Under the pieces are notes generated by a model that was not told the DNA's origin, searched no databases, and worked only from the letters and a program-made list of their open reading frames with translations. Of a stretch of DNA of 64,000 bases, positions 44,072-50,926 are shown piece by piece; within the stretch, counting starts at the first letter, position 1; each line of letters begins with the position of its first letter. The position numbers and the translations under genes are program-made. Origin of the DNA: Lachnospiraceae bacterium (GTDB lineage Bacteria > Bacillota > Clostridia > Lachnospirales > Lachnospiraceae); NCBI GenBank assembly GCA_014799465.1, contig JAAVHZ010000003.1:1-64000 (forward strand), in the 5' to 3' direction.

Positions 44072-45697
44072 ATGATAAGAAAGTCACAATATAGAAAATT
44101 TAAATTGATGTTGTCCATAGCCGTAATGACTGTGTCAGGTATATCATTTCCGCAGAAAGTAAAAGCAGCGGAGGAAACGGTGCTTCATAATCCGGTAATA
44201 GTGAAAGACAGTACCATGTCGTCAGGACAAAAGGTGACTTGGGACTGTGTATGGTTCGGCAATTATCCGCAGACGGAGGTAAAAGAAACAGATAGTGAAT
44301 ATGAATCATTGGAGAGTGAGGAAGGCTGGGATAGTAATGGAGATGCTGTAATTAACGGCACAAAGTACCGCAGGATGTTAAAAGGAGATGCAACTTTCGC
44401 CGAAAGCGGATGGAGCGGTTATTATGATTGGAAAGATGATACAACATACCACTATTTCAGGTATGAGCCGGTAAAATGGAGAGTGTTAAAAACAGACGGA
44501 AGCAAAGCAATGCTGTTGTCTGATATAGTACTGGATGACAGGGAATATAATACGGAATGTGAAAGTACAACATGGGAGGACTGTACCATAAGGAGCTGGC
44601 TGAACGGATATGATGCAGACATGAATCAGGAAGAAATCAGCTACAGTGGCAGTAATTTTATAGACAGTGCATTTACTATGGAGGAACGTTCAGCAATAGC
44701 GGATACTAATGTAGTAAATAAAGGTAATCTTGAATGCGATAACGGAGGTGGAAATGATACCGTGGATAAAGTGTTCCTGCTGTCAGAATCAGAGGTATAT
44801 ACGGATAATGCGGTAACTTATGGTTTTGCATCAAAACTAAACAAGGATGATGAAGCAAGAAGATGTAAGAGCAGTGATTATGCAAAGGCAATGGGAGCGA
44901 GGAGTGGTGATATAACAAAAGATTATAAAGAGAACTGCTTCTGGTGGCTCCGCTCGCCGGGTTGGGAGAATGATAGTGCGTCAAGTGTCGACTGGAGTGG
45001 GTACGTCAATGATGCATGTGGTGATGAGGTTGACTGCCGTAGTAATGGTGTGCGAGTGGCTTTGAATCTGAATCTGTCATCATCCAATCTATACACTTAT
45101 GCAGGAACAGTATGCAGTGATGAAACAGTGCCAAGGATATTAAAAGTAACCAAATCCTATACAAAAACATATGGAGCAAAATCATTTAAACTAAATGCAA
45201 AACTCATAAAAGGAAACGAAACATTAAACGAAACATTAAAATACACCACTTCCAACAAAAATATAGCAGATGTAGATAAGAAAGGCAGAATCACCATAAA
45301 AGGGACAGGCATATGTACCATAACAGTAAAAGCAGATGCCACGGACGATTATGCAAGTATTTCAGAGAAGATAACCATAACCGTAAAACCAATGAAAAAT
45401 ACGGTAAAAAAGGTAAAAGCGTCGGGCAGCAGAACACTGAATGTAACATGGAAAAAAGATACAAAAGGTGCAGGATATGAACTGCAGTACTCCACAACAA
45501 AAAAATTCACAAAAAAATCTACAAAAACAATAAATATTGGTAAAAATAAAACCACGTCATATAAGATACGGAAACTGGAAAAAGGAAAGAAGTATTATAT
45601 ACGTGTAAGGACGTATCAGAAAGTTAAAGTAAAAGGTAAGACAGAGAAACTGTATGGAAGTTGGAGTGCTGTTATGCAGAGTGCTGTGAACAAATAG
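44072..45697 (+). CDS. Secreted DUF6273-like / Big_2 / FN3 protein B
   Basis: The 541-residue product is a tandem near-duplicate of the gene at 42328, with a different signal peptide (MIRKSQYRKFKLMLSIAVMTVSG..., cleavage near VKA|AEE) but the same mature architecture: DUF6273-like, Big_2 and FN3-like. Sequence is almost unchanged from EETVLHNPVIVKD to YAKAMG, then strongly different until GVRVALNL, then nearly identical again. A segment of different length also precedes the variable part (ARSGDITKDYKEN against VYSFTSPDIAEHSS). GGAAAGGA lies before the ATG. Confidence 0.8.
   Translation: MIRKSQYRKFKLMLSIAVMTVSGISFPQKVKAAEETVLHNPVIVKDSTMSSGQKVTWDCVWFGNYPQTEVKETDSEYESLESEEGWDSNGDAVINGTKYRRMLKGDATFAESGWSGYYDWKDDTTYHYFRYEPVKWRVLKTDGSKAMLLSDIVLDDREYNTECESTTWEDCTIRSWLNGYDADMNQEEISYSGSNFIDSAFTMEERSAIADTNVVNKGNLECDNGGGNDTVDKVFLLSESEVYTDNAVTYGFASKLNKDDEARRCKSSDYAKAMGARSGDITKDYKENCFWWLRSPGWENDSASSVDWSGYVNDACGDEVDCRSNGVRVALNLNLSSSNLYTYAGTVCSDETVPRILKVTKSYTKTYGAKSFKLNAKLIKGNETLNETLKYTTSNKNIADVDKKGRITIKGTGICTITVKADATDDYASISEKITITVKPMKNTVKKVKASGSRTLNVTWKKDTKGAGYELQYSTTKKFTKKSTKTINIGKNKTTSYKIRKLEKGKKYYIRVRTYQKVKVKGKTEKLYGSWSAVMQSAVNK
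44963..45046 (+). other. Hypervariable segment of protein B
   Basis: The segment has the same length (84 bp) as the one in protein A and the same flanking motifs, but most codons differ at one or more positions, including third positions. That last point argues against simple adenine-only mutagenesis from one shared template. Confidence 0.5.
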
Positions 45698-45743
45698 AAA
45701 TAACGCAATGCTGTTGTTTGAAATGGTATATTAACAAATATTT

Positions 45744-45773
45744 CTGACAATTAGCATTGTTGTAATATATAAT
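45744..45773 (+). promoter_or_regulatory. Promoter of the LRR gene
   Basis: CTGACA (5 of 6) and TATAAT are separated by 18 bp. Transcription would start about 115 bp before the start codon at 45897. Confidence 0.65.
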
Positions 45774-45896
45774 AAAAGAAACGGTGGTGATTCTTATGTT
45801 CTGAGCCGGACGAAGCAGTAAGTCTAAATATTAACGATACAAGAGGATAAAATAATGAGTTACGTAACGGGAACAGCAATAGGAAGGAGGATTAGT

Positions 45897-46439
45897 ATGA
45901 GAATAAAGAGAATATTCCTGCAGGTACTGGTGGCGGTACTGATTGCAGCAGGTATGAGGGTAACGGCAAATGCGGATACAATCAAAGGCAAGTGTGGTGA
46001 TAACTGCAGGTATAGTTATAATACGGGTACGAAAGAGATGGTAATATCGGGAACGGGAGATATCACGGATAATCCGTGGGTAAAGGCATCTTATTTTCAT
46101 AAGATTAAAAAGGTAACGATTAAGAACGGAATAACAGCGTTGAAAGTAAAGGGAGCCTTTGAGTGCTGTAGAGGAATTGAAACGGTCCATATGGCAGAGT
46201 CAGTTAAGGAAGTTGCAGTAAGAGCCTTTTCGTATTGTGTAAATTTAAAAACCCTTACAATTCCGGGAGTGGAAGTGATAGATAGAAGGGCATTTGAAGA
46301 ATGCAGTAAATTATCCGGTGTAGAGTTTTCAAAAAGCATAAGGAAGATAGGGAGACTGGCATTTTGTGGTGTTGGGTTCAAGGGAGAATTGGTTATAAAA
46401 AAGGGGTCTGTTATGGAAGAAATGCCTTTTCAGATATAA
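45897..46439 (+). CDS. BspA-type leucine-rich repeat protein, N-terminal part
   Basis: From ATG 45897 (AGGAGG 7 nt upstream) the product starts with a signal peptide (MRIKRIFLQVLVAVLIAAGM...ANA|DT) and BspA/TpLRR-type leucine-rich repeats (VKEVAVRAFSYCVNLKTLTI, then VEVIDRRAFEECSKLSGVEF). Translation in this frame stops at 46439. At 46396-46402 the sequence reads A_AAA_AAG in frame, a known slippery heptamer. A -1 shift there continues the repeats in the next frame to 46825. This may be programmed frameshifting, a phase-variation run, an inactivating mutation or a sequencing error. Confidence 0.7.
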   Translation: MRIKRIFLQVLVAVLIAAGMRVTANADTIKGKCGDNCRYSYNTGTKEMVISGTGDITDNPWVKASYFHKIKKVTIKNGITALKVKGAFECCRGIETVHMAESVKEVAVRAFSYCVNLKTLTIPGVEVIDRRAFEECSKLSGVEFSKSIRKIGRLAFCGVGFKGELVIKKGSVMEEMPFQI

Positions 46440-46825
46440 AATCTTTAGAAAAGGTTACTTATGAGGAAGGGATAAAATACATAAAGTGTATTGTTAGCGG
46501 AGATAATTTGAAATCCGTAGAACTTCCAAAGTCCGCTGTTACGATAGGCGATTGTGCGTTTGCTAGTTTGGGAAAAATAGAAACAATAACAATTCCTTCA
46601 AAGGTAAAGGAAATAGAAGGCCGTGCATTTGCAGGTTCACGGAATCTGAAGAAAATAGTAATAGAATCCAAGAAAATAACTGCCATAGGAAGAAACGCAT
46701 TTGACTTACTGAAAAACACAGATATATATGTTCCGAAGAAGAAATACTCGGAGTATAAAAAGCTGATCAGAAATTCATTTACCAACAAGAATTGTTTTAA
46801 AAAAATCAGGATTATTAAATATTAA
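46403..46825 (+). CDS. BspA-type leucine-rich repeat protein, C-terminal part (-1 frame)
   Basis: In the -1 frame the protein continues without a gap in the repeat pattern (GVCYGRNAFSDIKSLEKVTY, then VTIGDCAFASLGKIETITI and ITAIGRNAFDLL) and ends with the basic tail common to such proteins. It has no start codon of its own with a ribosome binding site. CCTTTTC (46425) can pair with GAAAAGG (46448), a possible stimulatory stem, although the spacer of about 20 nt is long for one. The fused product would have about 309 residues. Confidence 0.65.
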   Translation, partial: GVCYGRNAFSDIKSLEKVTYEEGIKYIKCIVSGDNLKSVELPKSAVTIGDCAFASLGKIETITIPSKVKEIEGRAFAGSRNLKKIVIESKKITAIGRNAFDLLKNTDIYVPKKKYSEYKKLIRNSFTNKNCFKKIRIIKY

Positions 46826-46844
46826 TAGAATTTATATTAAGAGA

Positions 46845-46973
46845 ATGCGGAATAGCGGGAGTCAGGGCGGAGCTACAGCCCTGCAGACTTTAAATGTGAA
46901 TGGTAAAGATTTTGTTATTTTCATTCCGCCAAGATATTCAGCGGTTTCCTCAAATACCAAAGGTGGTAGTTAA
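46845..46973 (+). CDS. Possible 42-residue peptide
   Basis: A short frame downstream of the LRR gene reads MRNSGSQGGATALQTLNVNG... and ends in NTKGGS. The ribosome binding site is weak (AAGAGA). It precedes a strong terminator, which fits a final small gene on the same transcript, but it may be the tail of a lost gene. No function is assigned. Confidence 0.3.
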   Translation: MRNSGSQGGATALQTLNVNGKDFVIFIPPRYSAVSSNTKGGS

Positions 46974-47004
46974 ATTGTAAAATACAAATAAATATAGAAT
47001 AGCC

Positions 47005-47049
47005 AGACCATGCATTCCACAAAATAATCTGTGGATGCATGGTCTTTTT
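47005..47049 (+). terminator. Intrinsic terminator after the LRR region
   Basis: AGACCATGCAT pairs with ATGCATGGTCT (11 bp, extended by CCAC/GTGG), followed by TTTTT. Confidence 0.88.
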
Positions 47050-47149
47050 ATGCATTTACCATACTTTATAAATTCTTAATATTAAAAAGAAAAATTTCTC
47101 TTTTCAACCCATAGGTGTTGATGTAATATTATATATAGAGAAATTATAA

Positions 47150-47340
47150 AAGAAAAGAATAATATAATTTATTATTTTGGTGATTTAGATTATGAAGGAA
47201 TAGTAATATATGAAAGCATGGTTTCAAAATTTAAAGGGTTAAGGAGATAATTCCGTTTGTTCCGGCATATGAAAAAATGATTAAAAAGGCAGAACAAAGT
47301 AAAAGGAATATTTTGGCACACAGATTACTACAAAAAATAT
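47150..47340 (+). pseudogene. Decayed DUF2220/JetD-like (toprim) fragment
   Basis: Two frames give connected similarity. IYYFGDLDYEGIVIYESMVS (from about 47168) resembles the toprim-like core of DUF2220/JetD proteins, and after a frameshift near 47245 IIPFVPAYEKMIKKAEQSKR follows. JetD is the nuclease of Wadjet plasmid-defence systems, but no jetABC genes lie nearby. The stretch to 47469 shows no gene. Confidence 0.35.
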
Positions 47341-47469
47341 TTATGATACAGTTGTTGGTATAGGAAATGTGCAGATAAAGCTGTATAAGATAGAAGAGCA
47401 GCAGGAGCTGAAATTATTTTGATGGAAAAGAAACAAAGAAATACAGATAAAGAATAGGAGAAACGCAAA

Positions 47470-49227
47470 ATGGAGAAAAAAATGTTTAGGAGTCTTATAC
47501 CTTCTATGATTTTTATGTATATAGCATCAATGATTAGTATTCTGGTTGACGGAATTATTATTGGGAAATATCTTGGTGTGAATGCAATGGCGTCATATGG
47601 TCTTACTAATCCGATTTTATTAGCATTGCTGGCTGTATCAGATGTATTTACGGGAGGTGTCCAGAATGTATGTGCTGAGGAAATGGGAAAGGGAAATAAA
47701 GAACGTGCCGGAAACATTTTTTCAGCATCATGTGTAACCGTTGTAGTTATAAGCGTTGTGGTTGCTGTTGCAATGAATATTGGAATAGATCCGCTGTGCC
47801 GTATGCTTGGGGCATCTGGTGATGGGGCAGTGTTGTTTGATGGATTAAAAGGATATATAAGAGGATTGTCTTTTATGATTCCTGCCATGCAGCTATCACT
47901 TTTGTTTGTATTTATCCAGCAGTTGGAAGGTAATAAACTGACAACAGTTGTTGCAGTAGTTGTAATGACAACATCAAATATAGTGTTGGACTTTTTAAAT
48001 GTTCTGGTATTTAAGCAGGGAATGTTTGGAATGGCGATTGCGACTGCAGTCAGTTATTATCTTGCCTTTTTTATATTGTTGACCGGGAATTTAAAAAAGA
48101 GCAGTATATTTAGATTTAATTTTAGAAATATGGATTTTTCCGCTATGAAGAATGTGTTTTGGATAGGTGGTGCAGGAGCAGTGGAGCGAGGCTGTTATGC
48201 AGTAAGAGCTGTTGTGTATAACAAGATGCTTGTATTTGCAGCAGGAAGTGTCGCAGTTGGAAACATGGCGGTAGCTGCTCTTTCGGTGTATGCAACACTT
48301 AATAATTTTTTTGGCTCGTTTGTGTTTGGAATAGAATCAGCAACACTTATGGTAGCCGGAGTTTTATATGGTGAGGAGAATAAAAATGGGTTGAAACGGC
48401 TGATGAGAGAGTCGGTTAAGATGATACTTGTTATGATTTCTGTAGTAACTGTGGCAGTGATTTTGGCTGCACCATTTATGGCAAGCCTTTTTGCTGAAGG
48501 AGTTGAAGTAAGGCAGATGTCATCTGATTGTGTACGTATTATTTGCATTAGTATGACGGTGGCAGGTATAAACGGTGTTATGAAGAAGTTTCTTCAGGCT
48601 ACCAGAAATGTGATGTGGATGAATATATACAGTGTATGTGAGATAGTTGTATTTCCTTTACTTTCGGCACTGCTTCTGGGTATTTCTTTCGGGGTAAATG
48701 GAGTATTCTCCTGTTATATGGTTTCGGAATTACTGATGCTTATTATTTTTGTAACAGGGGTTTGGATTAAGAGGAAACATTTTCCGGATAAGGCTGAAAA
48801 TTATTTATTCTTGCCTAAAGATTTTGATACAATACCGGAGAATTTATATGAGAAGATGGTCTGTGATATGGATGGTATCAAGGAATTGTCAAGACATACA
48901 GTGGATTTTTGCAGAAACCATGGTGCCAATGAACGTCAGGTAACGGCACTGTCATTAAGTGTGAAAGAAATGGCAGGGAATATAATAAGGTATGGAGTTA
49001 TGAAAGGAAAAAAACTTAATGTGGAATATCGGCTTATATATAAGAATGGAGAGTTTATCTTAAGGCTTCGGGATGATGGGAAATCATCAGGACAGAAAGA
49101 GTGGCTGGAGCGGCTGAAAGCAGAAGATTCACAAATACACAGGAAAATTTGTAAGATTAAAGATATGGTGAAAGATTTTAAGTATGTAAATTCAGTGAAT
49201 ATGAACTGTCTGATTATAAAAGTGTGA
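47470..49227 (+). CDS. MATE-family transporter fused to a HATPase domain
   Basis: The 585-residue product has a MATE-like membrane domain (residues 1 to about 440, starting FRSLIPSMIFMYIASMISILVDGIIIG) and a cytoplasmic C-terminal domain of about 140 residues. That domain carries histidine-kinase-like ATPase motifs: N-box LSLSVKEMAGNIIRYG and G1-like LRLRDDGK, as in RsbW-type anti-sigma kinases. Typical MATE proteins end near 450 residues. The ribosome binding site is TAGGAG at 47456-47461. The context gives no clear function. Transport gated or signalled by nucleotide binding is an inference. Confidence 0.82.
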   Translation: MEKKMFRSLIPSMIFMYIASMISILVDGIIIGKYLGVNAMASYGLTNPILLALLAVSDVFTGGVQNVCAEEMGKGNKERAGNIFSASCVTVVVISVVVAVAMNIGIDPLCRMLGASGDGAVLFDGLKGYIRGLSFMIPAMQLSLLFVFIQQLEGNKLTTVVAVVVMTTSNIVLDFLNVLVFKQGMFGMAIATAVSYYLAFFILLTGNLKKSSIFRFNFRNMDFSAMKNVFWIGGAGAVERGCYAVRAVVYNKMLVFAAGSVAVGNMAVAALSVYATLNNFFGSFVFGIESATLMVAGVLYGEENKNGLKRLMRESVKMILVMISVVTVAVILAAPFMASLFAEGVEVRQMSSDCVRIICISMTVAGINGVMKKFLQATRNVMWMNIYSVCEIVVFPLLSALLLGISFGVNGVFSCYMVSELLMLIIFVTGVWIKRKHFPDKAENYLFLPKDFDTIPENLYEKMVCDMDGIKELSRHTVDFCRNHGANERQVTALSLSVKEMAGNIIRYGVMKGKKLNVEYRLIYKNGEFILRLRDDGKSSGQKEWLERLKAEDSQIHRKICKIKDMVKDFKYVNSVNMNCLIIKV

Positions 49228-49307
49228 GAAGAAAATCTAAGGCAGCAAAAGACGCAGCCTAAGATTTTCTAAGTCTCACACCGAAGAATCGCTATGGCGA
49301 TTCTTCC
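49222..49307. repeat. Two inverted repeats after the MATE-HATPase gene
   Basis: GTGTGAGAAGAAAATC (49222) pairs imperfectly with GATTTTCTAAGTCTCACAC (ending 49281), then GAAGAATCGC pairs perfectly with GCGATTCTTC (49284-49307). AAGTGTGAGAAGAA occurs at 49220-49233 and again at 49451-49464, bracketing the region as a 14-bp direct repeat. Confidence 0.7.
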
Positions 49308-49337
49308 GATATAATTTTAGGTATTGTTTGTGCCAAC

Positions 49338-49432
49338 TTGCGTTGGCACTGCTGACTTGCGTTGGCACTGCTGACTTGCGTTGGCACTGCTGACTTGCGT
49401 TGGCACTGCTGACTTGCGTTGGCACTGCTGAC
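49338..49432. repeat. 19-bp tandem repeat, five copies
   Basis: Five identical copies of TTGCGTTGGCACTGCTGAC lie head to tail, followed by a degenerate partial copy (TTGTGTCGGCA). The period is not a multiple of three and no gene overlaps it. It lies just upstream of the TPR-like gene, so copy number could change the distance to its promoter or leader. Confidence 0.9.
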
Positions 49433-49485
49433 TTGTGTCGGCATGAATGGAAGTGTGAGAAGAATATAGGAGGACATAAGAAAAT

Positions 49486-50550
49486 ATGAATCAGGAAAAA
49501 CCATTGTTTAGCGAAGCAATATCTGAATTATGGGCACGCAAGGAGATTACTGGACGGAGAGAATATGGTCCGTTAATTAAAGAAGCCGAGGTACTTTTAC
49601 AGAAATGTACCCAAAATGAAGTTGTGATGGATAGAGGTGATGAGTCACTTTCAGAACTTTATTTTCTGACAGCAGAATTACTGTTTTATAATGATTTGGC
49701 TGTCAAAACTGCAACACATGCTAAAAGCTTTGCAAATGAAGCGAAAGCATTAGAGTATTATAACAAAGCCATTGAGATTCAGGATAAGGAGGAATATTCT
49801 TATGAGCTGTGGAACTTTTTATGTACTGCAGGACATAAAGATGAAGGTATAGCGGCATTAGAGAATTTTATAGAACGCACCGGGGGTACTGCCAAAGTAC
49901 TTTCCAGAGCAGCAGAAGATATTCTTATGTATGCGGATTCGGAAGATACCGCAACGATTAAAAAATCACTTGATTATTTTTATTCTGCTATTGAAAAGGA
50001 ACCAGACCGCTATGATACATATTTGTCATATTGGACAGATTTGGAGGAGGCAGTTGATGTGTGTCCCCAATTATTTAAGGAAGCACTCCTGTGTATAAAT
50101 AAAATGATTGAGCTTTCGCTGCCTAAGGATTCAGAGAATCATGATACATTGGGGATTCGTTACTTTGATTTGACTACAATCTATATCAAGATGGAGGAAT
50201 ACGAAAAAGCGCTTCAATCTGTTAAAAAAGGTCTTGCAATCTGCGGAGACTCTGATTATGGAATTAGATTAATGATTAAAGTATTAAATAATAGGATTAA
50301 ATATCTAAGAAAGGAACGGAAAAGTGATAAAGAGCTTGCTAAAACATTTTTTGACCTTGCCCATTGTTATCACATAACGGGCCAGCCTGAATTAGCAGCC
50401 AAATACTATCTTGCTTTTCACAATGCAAAGGACATTGTTCCACAAAAATACATGAATGAATATTTTCTTTATAAAGAGAAAGAATCATTTTTGATGAAAA
50501 CTAAAAGATTGTTGTGGAATATTTTCAATTCGATACGCAAATTTTTTTAA
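49486..50550 (+). CDS. TPR-like repeat protein
   Basis: The 354-residue product is helical, with tetratricopeptide-like pairs (EAKALEYYNKAIEIQDKEE, then KKSLDYFYSAIEKEPDRYDT and KMEEYEKALQSVKKGLAICG). It has no signal peptide. The C-terminus is basic and aromatic (TKRLLWNIFNSIRKFF), possibly membrane-associating. AGGAGG lies upstream of the ATG. It has no clear partner; the preceding intergenic region is packed with repeats. It is probably a protein-interaction scaffold. Confidence 0.75.
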   Translation: MNQEKPLFSEAISELWARKEITGRREYGPLIKEAEVLLQKCTQNEVVMDRGDESLSELYFLTAELLFYNDLAVKTATHAKSFANEAKALEYYNKAIEIQDKEEYSYELWNFLCTAGHKDEGIAALENFIERTGGTAKVLSRAAEDILMYADSEDTATIKKSLDYFYSAIEKEPDRYDTYLSYWTDLEEAVDVCPQLFKEALLCINKMIELSLPKDSENHDTLGIRYFDLTTIYIKMEEYEKALQSVKKGLAICGDSDYGIRLMIKVLNNRIKYLRKERKSDKELAKTFFDLAHCYHITGQPELAAKYYLAFHNAKDIVPQKYMNEYFLYKEKESFLMKTKRLLWNIFNSIRKFF

Positions 50551-50572
50551 AAATCATAAAGTGATGCATGGC

Positions 50573-50600
50573 TTGACAATACTAAAAAAAATGATATACT
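50573..50600 (+). promoter_or_regulatory. thrS leader promoter
   Basis: TTGACA and TATACT are separated by 16 bp, with TGA before the -10. The T-box RNA would begin near 50607. Confidence 0.8.
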
Positions 50601-50606
50601 AAAAAC

Positions 50607-50906
50607 AAATATAAATCTAACACGTAGATGAGACGAGTAATCATTGCAGAAAGTTAAAGAGAGAGGTGCGTTTGCTGGGAGCATCTTACCGGAGCAATGA
50701 TGAAGACTACCTCGGAGTGGCCCTAATCCGGTCCGGTGATTCCGTTATAATCATTATAAGCCGGCATATAGAGATATATGCAAAAAGGGTGGAACCGCGA
50801 TTAATGAATATTAACCGTCCCTTCTGATTCTTAAAAGAAAAATTCTTAAAAGAAAAATTCTTAAAAGAAAAATTCTTAAAAGAATTGGAAGGGGCGGTAT
50901 TTTTAT
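50607..50906 (+). promoter_or_regulatory. T-box riboswitch of thrS
   Basis: The leader shows T-box architecture: a large stem I, the specifier region with GACTACCTCGG, where ACC (50709-50711) is a threonine codon, and the universal T-box sequence AGGGTGGAACCGCG (50786-50799). The terminator stem pairs CCGTCCCTTCT with the segment ending GGAAGGGGCGG, followed by TTTTT (to 50904). Uncharged tRNA-Thr should favour the antiterminator and turn thrS on. The terminator loop holds a 15-bp tandem repeat. Confidence 0.92.
50827..50886 (+). repeat. 15-bp tandem repeat in the T-box terminator loop
   Basis: ATTCTTAAAAGAAAA occurs three times in tandem (starting 50827, 50842 and 50857), followed by a fourth, altered copy. 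It lies in the apical part of the terminator hairpin. Confidence 0.9.
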
Positions 50907-50926
50907 TAGAAAGGAAAATAAATATT

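Noticed and set aside
45781..45890. Possible riboswitch in the leader of the LRR gene
   Set aside because: The leader of about 115 nt shows no conserved core of a known class and no terminator hairpin.
49338..49432. Possible CRISPR array
   Set aside because: The 19-bp units are head to tail with no spacers between them and no cas genes lie nearby, so this is a simple tandem repeat.
49292..49504. Minus-strand open frame of 70 codons
   Set aside because: It is a translation of the 19-bp repeat, which changes frame each unit. It has no support as a gene.
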